A DNA stretch of 64,000 bases from Frigidibacter sp. ROC022. GTDB lineage: Bacteria > Pseudomonadota > Alphaproteobacteria > Rhodobacterales > Rhodobacteraceae. The stretch is from the NCBI RefSeq assembly GCF_024723735.1, contig NZ_JANQDU010000002.1:325001-389000 (forward strand), in the 5' to 3' direction. The translations under genes and the position numbers were made by a program. Position 1 is the first letter of the stretch. The number at the start of each line of letters is the position of its first letter. Below are positions 11,269 through 20,277 of this stretch, in pieces. The notes beneath the pieces are model-generated. The model had not been told where the DNA came from, ran no database searches, and saw only the letters and a program-made list of their open reading frames with translations.

Positions 11269-11975
11269 CGCTCCAGCAACGCGACCAGCCGGGCGCGGGC
11301 CTCGGGCAGCGGCCGGTCGCCCAGAGCCGCGGCCAGGTGCCGTTCCAGGAAATAGCCCGTGGTGCGCAGCCCCCGGGCCAGGTCGCCCGGCTCTGCCGGC
11401 CGACCCAGCAGCAACCCGGGCAACGGCAGCAACCGGTCGGCCCAGACCCCCGCCCCCGCCGCACTGACCGCACGCCCGCTGCGCGGCGAGACATGCACCA
11501 GCCCCTCGCGTGCCCCGGTCACCGCGCATTCGCTCAGGTCCAGCCCGAAGCCCATCTCTTCCAGCAGCGCCAGTTCCCAGAGCAGATAGGCCTCGTCCCA
11601 GCCCCGGCCGCCAAGCGCATCCAGCAGGCGCACCGATTGGGTGTAGAGCTGGGGATGCGGTTCCCGTTCCGGCAGGCAGAAGGCCAGCAGCGCCGTGACC
11701 GCGTTCAGCCCGGCCAGCGCCGTGCGGTCCGAAAAGACCGCCGCCCGGGAGCGCAGAGGCTCGACCGCATAGCTGCCGATATGCTCTTCCAGCCGCGCCT
11801 GCCAGACAACCCGCAGGTCGTTGCCCGGTTGCAGATGCGGGGTCATCTTGCGGCTCACACCACCCCGCACCACCCCGGCATGGCGACCATGCGCGGCGGT
11901 GAAAACCTCGATGATCGCCGAGGTTTCGCCATGCGGGCGCGCGGTCAGCACGGTCCCTTGATCGCTCCATTCCAT
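11250..11975 (-). CDS. recO: DNA repair protein RecO
   Basis: This is a 241-residue RecO, which binds ssDNA and SSB and helps load RecA in the RecFOR pathway. The N-terminal OB-fold begins [19 protein letters not shown] and contains [10 protein letters not shown]; the helical C-terminal part has [20 protein letters not shown]. The cysteines of the zinc site found in some RecO proteins are largely missing (one Cys in SECAVTG). The ATG at 11975 gives the family length. In Rhodobacterales recO usually follows era and DUF1491; here otsA-otsB separate them. Confidence 0.93.
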   Translation of the reverse strand: MEWSDQGTVLTARPHGETSAIIEVFTAAHGRHAGVVRGGVSRKMTPHLQPGNDLRVVWQARLEEHIGSYAVEPLRSRAAVFSDRTALAGLNAVTALLAFCLPEREPHPQLYTQSVRLLDALGGRGWDEAYLLWELALLEEMGFGLDLSECAVTGAREGLVHVSPRSGRAVSAAGAGVWADRLLPLPGLLLGRPAEPGDLARGLRTTGYFLERHLAAALGDRPLPEARARLVALLERQSAAG

Positions 11976-12168
11976 GGTGGCATTCTTCACGAAGCGCGCG
12001 CCTTCACAAGGCCGGACCCCGCCTGCGCGGGTTTGCTGCACCAGCAAAATTTGACATGCCGCAGTGCAGCGTGCGACCCTGTTGTTGGAACCATGCCGTG
12101 CGCTTCGGGTTGACCTGTTGGTCTGGGCCCGGACGACAGAACCTCGAACCGACAAGGACTTCCACTCA

Positions 12169-13584
12169 ATGCCCCGAGTCATCGCCATTTCCAACCGCAC
12201 CGCCGCCGATCCCTCGGCCCGCGCCGGAGGCTTGGCCGTCGCACTCTGGGACGCGCTTCGCGCTTCGGGCGGGCTATGGGTCGGCTGGACCGGGAACCTG
12301 GTGGACGAGCCACCGAGATCGGCACAATGGTCGCAGGACGAAGGTGTCGAATTCCTGCTGACCGACCTGACCCGCGCCGAATACGACGCCTATTACATCG
12401 GCTATGCGAATCGCACGATCTGGCCGGTATTCCACTATCGCATCGACCTTGCGCATTTCGACAGCGCCTATTTCGACGCCTACGCCGCCGTCAACCAGCG
12501 CATCGCCAACATGGTGGCCAGCAAGGCCCAGCCGGACGATCTGGTCTGGGTGCATGACTACCACTTCCTGTTGATGGCCGACTGCCTGCGCCGGGCCGGG
12601 GTCGGCGGGCCGATCGGGTTCTTCCTGCATATCCCGTTTCCGGCGCCGGAGATCTTCCAGGCGCTGCCGCAGCACGACTGGATCGCCCGCGCCCTGTCGG
12701 CCTATGACGTGATCGGGCTTCAATCCGAACATGACCGGGTCAATCTGACCCGCTATCTGACCGAGGTCTGTGGCGGGGTCGAGACCGCCGACGGCCGGAT
12801 CGAGGTCTTCGGCAATCTGATCCGGGTCAAGGCCTACCCGATCGGCATCGACCCGGCCGCCTTCGAAGAGGCCGCGAACAGCCCCGAGGCGACCGAGGCC
12901 GCGACCCGGCTGGGCCGGTTTCTGGGCGGGCGCGACCTGGTGCTTGGCGTCGACCGGATGGATTACACCAAGGGCCTGCCGGAGCGTTTCGCCGCCGTCG
13001 GCCAGTTCTTCGACGCCCATCCCGAGTTTGCCGGCAAGGTCAGCGTCACCCAGATCGCGCCGCCGTCACGCTCGAAGGTCGAGGAATATCAGGACCTGCG
13101 CCAGCAGCTCGACGAACTGGCGGGCCGGATCAATGCCGACTACTCGGATCTCGACTGGATTCCGCTGCGCTATCTGGCGCGGCCCTACAGCCGGGACGAG
13201 CTGGCCGGGCTGTATCGCATCGCAAGGGTCGGGCTGGTGACGCCGCTGCGCGACGGGATGAACCTGGTCGCCAAGGAATTCGTCACCGCGCAGCGCCCCG
13301 AAGACCCGGGCGTGCTGATCCTGTCGGAATTCGCCGGGGCGGCGGAACAGCTGCCCTCGGCGCTGCTGGTCAATCCGCATGACACGCAGCAGATGGCCGA
13401 AGCGATTCACCAGGCGCTGATCATGCCGCTGGACGAACGGCAGAAGCGCTGGAAGGCGGCGCGCGAGGTGATCGAGGCGACCGACCTGACCTGGTGGCGC
13501 GAGGCGTTTCTGGACGATCTGCGGGCCGTGGCCAAGACGCCGGCCAAGGCGGCCTTGCGCGCCGTGGCGGCGAAGGCGGGTTGA
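12169..13584 (+). CDS. otsA: Trehalose-6-phosphate synthase
   Basis: A 471-residue GT20 retaining glycosyltransferase that joins UDP-glucose and glucose-6-phosphate. Recognisable sites are [19 protein letters not shown] at the N terminus, [10 protein letters not shown] (catalytic-cleft Asp/His), [13 protein letters not shown] (phosphate/UDP-binding Arg and Lys) and GMNLVAKEF (ribose-binding Glu). The length matches E. coli OtsA (474). It is followed by otsB after only 3 bases, a trehalose-making operon, probably for osmotic or desiccation stress. It begins about 190 bases from the divergent recO start. Confidence 0.97.
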   Translation: MPRVIAISNRTAADPSARAGGLAVALWDALRASGGLWVGWTGNLVDEPPRSAQWSQDEGVEFLLTDLTRAEYDAYYIGYANRTIWPVFHYRIDLAHFDSAYFDAYAAVNQRIANMVASKAQPDDLVWVHDYHFLLMADCLRRAGVGGPIGFFLHIPFPAPEIFQALPQHDWIARALSAYDVIGLQSEHDRVNLTRYLTEVCGGVETADGRIEVFGNLIRVKAYPIGIDPAAFEEAANSPEATEAATRLGRFLGGRDLVLGVDRMDYTKGLPERFAAVGQFFDAHPEFAGKVSVTQIAPPSRSKVEEYQDLRQQLDELAGRINADYSDLDWIPLRYLARPYSRDELAGLYRIARVGLVTPLRDGMNLVAKEFVTAQRPEDPGVLILSEFAGAAEQLPSALLVNPHDTQQMAEAIHQALIMPLDERQKRWKAAREVIEATDLTWWREAFLDDLRAVAKTPAKAALRAVAAKAG

Positions 13585-13587
13585 ACC

Positions 13588-14322
13588 TTGCCCTCGCCTG
13601 ACCCGACGCCGCCGGCGCTGACCGTTTCGGACGCGCTGTTTCTGGATTTCGACGGCACCCTGGCGCCGCTGGTGGCCGATCCGGACTCGGCCCGGCTGCT
13701 CCCCGAGCAATCGGCCCTGCTGGAACGGCTTGCCGGCCGGCTGTCGGGTGCGCTCTGCCTGATCTCGGGCCGGGCCCTGGACGATCTGGCAAGCCGCAGC
13801 CCGGTCGGGCTTTGGCGTGCCGGGGGCCACGGGATCGACCTGGCCGCACCGGGCCAGAGCGCCGCCGAACGGGTGGAAACCCCGCCCGACCTTCTGGCGG
13901 CGGTGGCTCCGGTGGTCGCCGGGTTCCCTGCCGCCCGGATCGAGACCAAGGGGCCGGTGGTGGCGGTCCACTACCGCGCCGATCCCGACTCGGGTCCGGC
14001 CCTGGCCGGCGGCCTGAAACAGGCCATTTCGGCGCTGCATGGCTATCGGCTGCATGGCGGCAAGATGGTCTGGGAGATCAAGCCCGAGGGCCGGGACAAG
14101 GGGCGGGCCCTGCACCGGCTGATGCTGAAGCCGCCCTTTGCCGGGCGCCGCCCGGTGATGCTGGGCGATGACGTGACCGACGAGGATGGCTTCGCCGCCG
14201 TGCAGGAGCATGGCGGGCTGGCGGTGAAGGTCGGCCCCGGCCCTTCGCGGGCCGCGTTCCGGTTGCCGGGCGTTCCGGCGGTCTGGGACTGGCTTCGGGG
14301 TCTGGAATCAGACCCTGCATAG
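13588..14322 (+). CDS. otsB: Trehalose-6-phosphate phosphatase
   Basis: A 244-residue HAD-superfamily phosphatase that removes phosphate from trehalose-6-phosphate. Motif I is LFLDFDGTLAP (nucleophile Asp and acid/base Asp), motif II SGR, and motif IV LGDDVTDEDGF. The substrate-cap region carries VWEIKPEGRDKG, characteristic of OtsB. The start is a TTG three bases after the otsA stop with AAGGCGGG upstream, so translation is probably coupled to otsA. Confidence 0.95.
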   Translation: MPSPDPTPPALTVSDALFLDFDGTLAPLVADPDSARLLPEQSALLERLAGRLSGALCLISGRALDDLASRSPVGLWRAGGHGIDLAAPGQSAAERVETPPDLLAAVAPVVAGFPAARIETKGPVVAVHYRADPDSGPALAGGLKQAISALHGYRLHGGKMVWEIKPEGRDKGRALHRLMLKPPFAGRRPVMLGDDVTDEDGFAAVQEHGGLAVKVGPGPSRAAFRLPGVPAVWDWLRGLESDPA

Positions 14323-14365
14323 GGAGTTCCGCGCAGATTTCAGTACCGGAGCCCCCGGCCCCGCC

Positions 14366-14695
14366 TCAATCGTTCAACCCCACCTCGTCCAGCAGATGCC
14401 GGCCGTCGCGGCTTTCCACCTCGATGATCCAGAGGTCGGGATCGTTCCGGCGCTGCCTGGCCAGAACCGCATCCACCTCGGCTTCGGGCCCTTCCGCCAG
14501 CACCATCCAGATCCGGTTGCCGCTGGCCGGATCGAAGCTGCGCTGAAAGGCCCGCGCCTGGCCGTCGAGCGTTGCCAGCTTGACCACCACCGCGCCGCCG
14601 CTGTCGTCGCCATGCGCGGTGACATAGGCCGGGATGTCGGCCAGCTGCAGACGCTTGAGATAGGCCCGGACCCAGAAATCCGCGGTCAGCCGCAT
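14366..14695 (-). CDS. DUF1491 family protein
   Basis: A 109-residue protein beginning MRLTADFWVRAYLKRLQL, a start typical of the alphaproteobacterial DUF1491 family. It has an alpha/beta composition, with AVVVKLATLDGQA and RIWMVLAEGPEAEVDAVLARQ. Function is unknown; family members sit next to era and recO in Rhodobacterales, as here. It is convergent with otsB, 43 bases apart. Confidence 0.85.
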   Translation of the reverse strand: MRLTADFWVRAYLKRLQLADIPAYVTAHGDDSGGAVVVKLATLDGQARAFQRSFDPASGNRIWMVLAEGPEAEVDAVLARQRRNDPDLWIIEVESRDGRHLLDEVGLND

Positions 14696-14773
14696 GGGGC
14701 ACCGTGACGGGATTTGTCACTGGACCGGCGCAGGGCCCCGGCTATCCTGACCGGCAGACAGATGGAGTCCAGC

Positions 14774-14992
14774 ATGGCACAACCGTTCCGTTTTCCTCTT
14801 TGGGCCCGCATGGTGATCGGGCTCGGGGTTCTGGTCAATCTCGCGGCCGTGACCGACCTGCTGCCGGACAGCGTCGAGCGGCTCTGGCTGCAACTGGTCG
14901 CCAATGCGGTGATCCTGACCCTGGCCATCTGGTGGCTGGCCCGGACCGCGCTTGGCCGGCGCAATCCGCCGGCCCCTAGTTCCCGTCCTTGA
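14774..14992 (+). CDS. Small membrane protein, unknown function
   Basis: A 72-residue protein with two hydrophobic stretches (about residues 13-28 and 42-58, the latter ending AIWWLARTAL) and a proline-rich tail. GGAG lies about 7 bases before the ATG at 14774. It overlaps the 3' end of era on the other strand by 17 bases. No family recognised; the RBS and clean hydrophobic pattern make it a likely gene. Confidence 0.55.
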   Translation: MAQPFRFPLWARMVIGLGVLVNLAAVTDLLPDSVERLWLQLVANAVILTLAIWWLARTALGRRNPPAPSSRP

Positions 14993-15941
14993 AGTCGAGC
15001 CCCATTTCCGAGAACCGCTCGGCCTCGTCCAGCCAGTTCGGCCGGACCTTGACGGTCAGGAACAGATGCACCTTGCGGCCGAGAAATTCCTCGATCTCGA
15101 GCCGCGCCGCCTGGCCCACGGCCTTGATGGTCTCGCCCTTCCTGCCCAGGACGATGCCCTTGTGGCCATCGCGTGCGACATAGACGATCTGCGCGATCCG
15201 GGCCGAGCCGTCGGGCTTCTCCTCCCAGGACTCGGTCTCGACCGTCAGTTCGTAGGGCAGTTCCTGATGCAGCCGGAGGGTCAGCTTTTCGCGGGTCATC
15301 TCGGCGGCGATCATCTTGACCGGCAGATCGGCGATCTGGTCTTCGGGATAGAGCCAGTGGCCCTCGGGCAGCTCGCCCGCCAGCCAGTCGCGCAGCGCCT
15401 CGATCCCGTGGCCCCGCTCGGCGGAAATCATGAAGGTCCGGGTGAAGGGGAAGGCCTTGTTCATCTCTTCGGTCAGGGCCAGAAGCTGCGGCGCCTCGAC
15501 CCGGTCGATCTTGTTGATCGCCAGCGCCACCGGGCGGTCTCCGATCTTTTCCTTGAGCACCTCGACGATGGTCCGGACCCCGTCGGTCATGCCCCGCTGC
15601 GCCTCGATCAGCAGCACCACGATATCGGCATCCGCCGCCCCGCCCCATGCCGCAGCGACCATCGCACGGTCCAGCCGCCGGCGCGGCCGGAACAGGCCCG
15701 GCGTATCGACAAAGACGATCTGCGACCGGCCCGCCATGGTGACGCCGCGAATCCGGGCCCGGGTGGTCTGGACCTTGTGGGTCACGATGCTGACCTTGGC
15801 CCCGACCATCCGGTTCAGCAGGGTCGATTTCCCGGCATTCGGCTCTCCGATCAGGGCGACGAAGCCGGCACGCATCGGGCCGTCATCCGTGGCCGCCGCC
15901 TCGGGCGTGGCATCCGGGGTCGGTTGGTCGCTGTCACTCAT
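14976..15941 (-). CDS. era: GTPase Era
   Basis: A 321-residue Ras-like GTPase fused to a KH domain, needed for 16S rRNA maturation and 30S assembly. G1 is GEPNAGKS, G2 lies in [10 protein letters not shown]3 is DTPG, G4 is NKID and G5 is ISAERG. The C-terminal KH domain holds [14 protein letters not shown]-like sequence ([17 protein letters not shown]). The N terminus is about 20 residues longer than E. coli Era. The start overlaps the rnc stop by 8 bases (ATGAGTGA), indicating translational coupling in a lepB-rnc-era operon. Confidence 0.97.
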   Translation of the reverse strand: MSDSDQPTPDATPEAAATDDGPMRAGFVALIGEPNAGKSTLLNRMVGAKVSIVTHKVQTTRARIRGVTMAGRSQIVFVDTPGLFRPRRRLDRAMVAAAWGGAADADIVVLLIEAQRGMTDGVRTIVEVLKEKIGDRPVALAINKIDRVEAPQLLALTEEMNKAFPFTRTFMISAERGHGIEALRDWLAGELPEGHWLYPEDQIADLPVKMIAAEMTREKLTLRLHQELPYELTVETESWEEKPDGSARIAQIVYVARDGHKGIVLGRKGETIKAVGQAARLEIEEFLGRKVHLFLTVKVRPNWLDEAERFSEMGLDFKDGN

Positions 15942-16623
15942 CGCCCGTCTCCATCCGCGCCAGCAGCGCCTTGGCCGCAGCCTGCTCTGCCTGCCGCTTG
16001 GCATTTGCCTGCGCCCGTTCCGAAGCGCCCGAGGCCAACCGCGCCTCGACCGTGAACACCGGCGCATGGTCCGGGCCTTCCCGGTGCAATTCTACATATT
16101 CCGGCGGCGGCAGGCCACGCGCCTGCGCCCATTCCTGCAGGGCGGTCTTGGCATCGCGGGCATCCTCGGCAACGGTGCCGATCCGCTCGCCCCAGAGCCG
16201 CAGGACAAGCGCCTCGGCGGCCTCGAAACCGGCGTCGAGATAGACCGCCGCCAGAACCGCCTCCATCGCGTCGCCCAGCAGGGCCTCCTTGCGGCGCCCG
16301 CCCGACATGGTTTCCGACCGGCCCAGCTTCAGCACCGCGCCGAGATCGATGTCGCGGGCCACCTGGGCGCAGGTCTCCTTGCGGACCAGGGCATTGAACC
16401 GCGGCGCCAGCTGCCCTTCCGAGGCCGCCCGATCCGCCCGCATCAGGGCCGAGGCCATCACCAGCCCCAGCACCCGGTCGCCCAGGAACTCCAGCCGCTG
16501 GTTGTCGGGCCGGGTCGAAGAGGCGATCGATGCATGGGTCAGCGCCCGGACCAACAATTCCGGGCGCGCGAAGTCGTGGCCAAGACGGCGCGCGAAAGCG
16601 GTCAGCTCGGCCGAGAGCTTCAA
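15934..16623 (-). CDS. rnc: Ribonuclease III
   Basis: A 229-residue dsRNA endonuclease for rRNA and mRNA processing. The signature [17 protein letters not shown] carries the metal-binding Glu/Asp; [21 protein letters not shown] is the second catalytic block. A C-terminal dsRNA-binding domain follows ([16 protein letters not shown], then [19 protein letters not shown]). The start is TTG, overlapping the lepB stop as TTGA, and the stop overlaps era, so lepB-rnc-era is one coupled unit. Confidence 0.96.
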   Translation of the reverse strand: MKLSAELTAFARRLGHDFARPELLVRALTHASIASSTRPDNQRLEFLGDRVLGLVMASALMRADRAASEGQLAPRFNALVRKETCAQVARDIDLGAVLKLGRSETMSGGRRKEALLGDAMEAVLAAVYLDAGFEAAEALVLRLWGERIGTVAEDARDAKTALQEWAQARGLPPPEYVELHREGPDHAPVFTVEARLASGASERAQANAKRQAEQAAAKALLARMETGDE

Positions 16624-17408
16624 TCGATCCTCTTCAGGTAGCGATCCGACCGCCAGGTCCAGAAATAGAGCATCCGGCGTCCGGCAGAGGAGAAGATGAT
16701 CCGGTCGGCGCGGCCGATCAGGTTCTCGGCAGGGACAAAACCGACCCCGCCGGCCGACTGCGCATAGCGCGAGTCGGTCGAGTTGTCGCGGTTGTCGCCC
16801 ATGAAGAAGTAATGCCCCTCGGGCACGGTATAGACCGGGGTGTTGTCCGGCACGCCCTTGGTGTTGCGGATGTTCAGCACATCATGGACGACGCCGTTCG
16901 GCAGCGTCTCGATATAGCGGTCCTTCACGCAGTCGCTGCCGGTGCCGGCGGTGTTCTTGCAGGCCGGGAAGCCGCCGATCGGGCCTTGCCGGGCATAGGG
17001 TTCGACGAATTCGCCCGCGGGTTCCTGCTTGGCTTCGACGCCATTGATGAACAGCACGCCGTCCTTGACCTGGATCTTGTCGCCCGGCAGGCCGATCAGC
17101 CGCTTGATGTAATCCTCGTTCTTGACCGGGTGGCGGAACACCACCACGTCGCCCAGCTTCGGCTCCGAGCCGAACAGGCGGCCCGAGATCGGGCACATCG
17201 AGAACGGGCAGGACACCTTGGAATAGCCATAGGCCATCTTGTTGACGAACAGGAAGTCGCCGACCAGCAGGGTGTCCTTCATCGATGACGAGGGAATCCA
17301 GAACGGCTGGAAGAACAGGGTCCGGAACACGCCAGCGATCAAGAGTGCATAGACCACGGTCTTGACCATCTCGAGGAGGCCCTCCTCTTTCTTCGGCTGC
17401 GCCATCAT
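16620..17408 (-). CDS. lepB: Signal peptidase I
   Basis: A 262-residue type I signal peptidase that releases exported proteins at the periplasmic face. It has one N-terminal membrane segment ([17 protein letters not shown]). The catalytic serine is in [10 protein letters not shown], the general-base lysine in [11 protein letters not shown], and box E is [11 protein letters not shown]. An inserted region with four cysteines (CPFSMC and [11 protein letters not shown]) may form periplasmic disulfides. GAGGG lies 3-4 bases before the tandem ATGATG; either ATG could be used. Confidence 0.96.
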   Translation of the reverse strand: MMAQPKKEEGLLEMVKTVVYALLIAGVFRTLFFQPFWIPSSSMKDTLLVGDFLFVNKMAYGYSKVSCPFSMCPISGRLFGSEPKLGDVVVFRHPVKNEDYIKRLIGLPGDKIQVKDGVLFINGVEAKQEPAGEFVEPYARQGPIGGFPACKNTAGTGSDCVKDRYIETLPNGVVHDVLNIRNTKGVPDNTPVYTVPEGHYFFMGDNRDNSTDSRYAQSAGGVGFVPAENLIGRADRIIFSSAGRRMLYFWTWRSDRYLKRID

Positions 17409-17644
17409 CGACCCTCGTGTTTTTCGGCCCGCGCTACATGAGCGCCTCGGGTCCGGTAGTCAAGCAACTGCGGGGTTTGCGTGGGGTCGGCACCGCCCGA
17501 AATCCCCGGGCTTGCGGACCGTATTTCTTGCCCGATCCGGGCGATCCGGCGCAGGGCCGTGCCGGGCTGATCGCCGGATTGTGTTCGCGGCGGGACGCCC
17601 GAAGCCCGGAAAGGCCAGCCGAAGGGCACCGAAGCCCCGTCGTA

Positions 17645-18049
17645 TCAGCCGGGATCGGGCACCGCTTCGATCACCACGAAGGCCTGCGCCCAGGGATGGT
17701 CGTCGGTCAGGCTGACATGGATCACCGCACGATGCCCCGGCGGGGTCATCGCAGCGAGGCGCTCGGCGGCCCAGCCGGTCACCTGCATCACCGGCTGACC
17801 GGTCCGCAGGTTGGTCACCGCCATGTCCTTCCATGCGATCCCCATCCTGAGCCCGGTGCCCAAAGCCTTGGAACAGGCCTCCTTGGCCGCCCAACGCTTG
17901 GCATAGGTGCCGGCGCTGTCCTTGCGGCGCTCGGCCCTGGTCTGCTCGTGCTCGGTGAACACGCGGTTGCGGAAACGATCGCCGAAGCGGTCCAGCGTGC
18001 GCTCGATCCGCTCGATATTCGCAAGGTCGGTGCCGATGCCTAGGATCAT
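17645..18049 (-). CDS. acpS: Holo-[acyl-carrier-protein] synthase
   Basis: A 134-residue phosphopantetheinyl transferase of the short AcpS class that activates acyl carrier protein for fatty acid synthesis. [15 protein letters not shown] holds the magnesium-binding Asp and [17 protein letters not shown] the catalytic Glu/Lys region. It lies upstream of lepB on the same strand; the 236-base gap between them holds no convincing gene and may contain a separate lepB promoter. Confidence 0.95.
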   Translation of the reverse strand: MILGIGTDLANIERIERTLDRFGDRFRNRVFTEHEQTRAERRKDSAGTYAKRWAAKEACSKALGTGLRMGIAWKDMAVTNLRTGQPVMQVTGWAAERLAAMTPPGHRAVIHVSLTDDHPWAQAFVVIEAVPDPG

Positions 18050-18112
18050 GTCGCCGCGCTGAAGCCCCTGGGGTTCCGGCCTCTTACGCCGGGCGGGCCT
18101 TGCGGTAAACCG

Positions 18113-18259
18113 TCAGTCCCGCGCCGGGATCGATGCCGGGAAGGGGCGCGGCATCGGCAGGTCGGCCAGGTCGCGCTTGGACATGCCGCGAAATTCGGGT
18201 TGGTCGAGGTAATCGACCTCGGTCGGGGTAGGGGAACGGAAAAGGTGGAACAGTCTCAT
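18113..18259 (-). CDS. Small DUF1127-like protein
   Basis: A 48-residue protein starting MRLFHLFRSPTPTEVDYLDQ and containing MSKRDLADLPMPRP. The latter resembles the core of DUF1127 proteins (LSDRELADIGLTR), arginine-rich small proteins some of which bind RNA in Rhodobacter. Similarity is limited to that motif and the basic residues. The ribosome binding site is weak (AGGAAAC is about 20 bases upstream). It is divergent from the LysR gene, so it may be that regulator's target. It is too short for certainty. Confidence 0.55.
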   Translation of the reverse strand: MRLFHLFRSPTPTEVDYLDQPEFRGMSKRDLADLPMPRPFPASIPARD

Positions 18260-18288
18260 CAATTTGTCTTTCTGGTTTCCTGAAGCAT

Positions 18289-18315
18289 ATAGGAACCCGA
18301 TCGCCAGTATCCTAT
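18289..18315. promoter_or_regulatory. Inverted repeat in divergent LysR/DUF1127 region
   Basis: ATAGGA (18289-18294) and TCCTAT (18310-18315) form a perfect 6-bp inverted repeat with a 15-base spacer in the 90-base region between the divergent small gene and the LysR gene. LysR regulators commonly bind spaced dyads between divergent promoters. Binding is inferred from position only. Confidence 0.35.
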
Positions 18316-18349
18316 GGAGACTTGAGCCATCAGAGTTTAGAATATCTGA

Positions 18350-19264
18350 ATGGAGAGCCTGAACAGCCTGCCCCTGAACGCGCTGCGCGCGGTCGCCGCC
18401 GTCGCCCGTGAAGGCTCGTTGTCCGGCGCGGCGCGAGCCCTGAACGTGACCCCCGGCGCGGTCAGCCAGCAGGTGGCCCGGGCCGAGGCGTCCCTGGCGC
18501 TGCGCCTGTTCGACCGGCGCCCGGACGGGATGGTGCCGACGCCGATGGGGGCCGAGGTCTGCAAGCTTCTGGCCAGCGGCTTCGACCAGATCGCCACCGC
18601 GGTCACCCGCGCCCGCGACAGCCACGACCGGGTGCTGACGATCTCGGTCGCACCGATCTTTGCGGCGCGCTGGCTGATCTGGCGGTTGCCGGCGTTCAAC
18701 CGCCAGCATCCCGACATCCGGGTCCGGCTCGACAATCAGCTGGCACTTGTCGATCCCAACAACTCGGATGTGGATTTCGCGATCCGGATCGGGCGCGGCG
18801 TCTATCCCGGCGCGACGGTCGAACATCTGCTGACCCAATATGTGATCCCGGTCTGCGCCGCCTCGGTGGCCGAGAGGCTGAAGGTGCCCGCCGACCTGGC
18901 GCATGTCCCGATCATCCGCGAACCGCGGCCGCAATTCGGCTGGGAGGTCTGGCTGGGGCCCGAAGGACTCAGCCCCTCGATCCTGGGGGCCGGCCCCGAC
19001 TACCCCGATGCCTCGCTCTGCTTTGACGCAGCGATGACCGGGGCCGGGGTGTTCCTGTCCTTCGAGACGCTGTGCCGCGAGGCCCTGGACCGGGGTCAGA
19101 TCATCGCCCCCTTCCCGCGCCAGCACCCGAGCGGGCTGAGCTACTGGCTGGTTTCGGCCCGCGACCGCAGCCTGTCCGAACCGCAGCGCGCCTTTCGCCG
19201 CTGGCTGAAGGCCGAGATCGCGCGCTCGGGCATGGGGCAGGCCAGCCCGTCCCTGCAACCGTAG
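18350..19264 (+). CDS. LysR family transcriptional regulator (GcvA-like)
   Basis: A 304-residue LysR protein. The N-terminal winged helix reads LPLNALRAVAAVAREGSLSGAA followed by VTPGAVSQQVARAEASL, and the substrate-binding domain starts at about residue 95 (VLTISVAPIFAARWLI). The NALRAFEAVAR-type start and the RWLIWRLPAF stretch resemble GcvA-type members that control amino-acid or beta-lactamase genes. The effector is unknown. No clear ribosome binding site precedes the ATG. The divergent small gene is the natural candidate target. Confidence 0.88.
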   Translation: MESLNSLPLNALRAVAAVAREGSLSGAARALNVTPGAVSQQVARAEASLALRLFDRRPDGMVPTPMGAEVCKLLASGFDQIATAVTRARDSHDRVLTISVAPIFAARWLIWRLPAFNRQHPDIRVRLDNQLALVDPNNSDVDFAIRIGRGVYPGATVEHLLTQYVIPVCAASVAERLKVPADLAHVPIIREPRPQFGWEVWLGPEGLSPSILGAGPDYPDASLCFDAAMTGAGVFLSFETLCREALDRGQIIAPFPRQHPSGLSYWLVSARDRSLSEPQRAFRRWLKAEIARSGMGQASPSLQP

Positions 19265-19343
19265 CGATTTCCCAAGTGCCTGCTCCGGACCCGCGCCGAT
19301 TCAGGGTCCAACAAGCGGTGTCTGCCCGAATCGGCGGGCGGTC

Positions 19344-20213
19344 TCACAACACCGTGGTGCGGAAATCGCCCGCCGCCAGTCGGCGGAGGCCGGTGTCCAG
19401 CGAGACCCGGGGCCGCCAGCCGAGAAGCTCCTGCGCGCGGGTGATGTCGAGCACGTTCGAGGCGGCCTCGGGGCGCGGCGAGCCGTGCAGCTGGTTCATC
19501 CGCACCTCGAGCACCGATTCGATCGCCGCACGCAGATCGTTCAGCGAGGTGCCGATCCCGCTACCGAGGTTCAGCACCGCCGGCTCTGCCGCCATGGCCG
19601 GTCCGATGGCCCGGCCGAGATCGCTGACATGCAGATAGTCGCGCAGCCCCTTGCCGTCGCCATGGGTGATGAAGGGCGTGCCGCGCCGCGCCGCGTCGAT
19701 CAGAAGCGCGATGACCCGGCTGCGGCTGAGATCGAGTCGGGTGCCATAGACATTGGCCAGCCGCAGGACGGTCAGCCCGAAGCCGGCCTGGCTGGCCAGG
19801 TCGGACAGCTTCTGCTCGACCAGCAGCTTGTAGCGCCCGTAGATGTTCACCGGGGCCAGTCGCGCGGTTTCGGGGACCGGCAGCGACTCGGGATCGCCAT
19901 AGACCGCGGCCGAGGAGAACAGCAGCAACCGGCCGCGCCAGCCGCGCTCGGCCAGCCGGGTGAAGAGACCAAGGTGCAGATCGGCGAGCGCCTGCGGGTC
20001 GTCATCGGGCGTGGCCAGGGACGGGCCGGCGGCGTGCAGCACCACGGCATCGCTGTCGGCGGTGTCGTACCAGTCGGCCGAGGGCAGTTCACCCTTCGCG
20101 CGATCGACGGCCACGACCCGATGCCGGGCCGAGAGCACCTCGGCCATGACTCCGCCGATGGCGCCCCCTGCGCCCGTGACATAGATCTTGCGGTTCCGGA
20201 TCGGGTCGGTCAT
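19344..20213 (-). CDS. NAD-dependent epimerase/dehydratase family protein
   Basis: A 289-residue extended-SDR nucleotide-sugar enzyme. The Rossmann motif is VTGAGGAIGG, catalytic Ser lies in FSSAAVYGD and the YxxxK is YGRYK; RLANVYG and DYLHVSDL are typical of UDP-glucose 4-epimerase/GDP-sugar enzymes. The family average is about 310 residues. The ATG at 20213 follows CAGGGGG. It is the last gene of a minus-strand set (GT2, LAB_N, GT39, epimerase), suggesting it prepares or alters the sugar that these membrane enzymes transfer. Confidence 0.85.
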   Translation of the reverse strand: MTDPIRNRKIYVTGAGGAIGGVMAEVLSARHRVVAVDRAKGELPSADWYDTADSDAVVLHAAGPSLATPDDDPQALADLHLGLFTRLAERGWRGRLLLFSSAAVYGDPESLPVPETARLAPVNIYGRYKLLVEQKLSDLASQAGFGLTVLRLANVYGTRLDLSRSRVIALLIDAARRGTPFITHGDGKGLRDYLHVSDLGRAIGPAMAAEPAVLNLGSGIGTSLNDLRAAIESVLEVRMNQLHGSPRPEAASNVLDITRAQELLGWRPRVSLDTGLRRLAAGDFRTTVL

Positions 20214-20277
20214 CCCCCTGCCTTTCCGGTGACAGTCTAGGCCCTGCCGGCGCGGTTTTCCATCGCGGCGCGATGCA

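Noticed and set aside
17409-17644. A possible 74-codon gene between lepB and acpS
   Set aside because: No ribosome binding site, no hydrophobic or conserved pattern and shadow-like composition; treated as intergenic.
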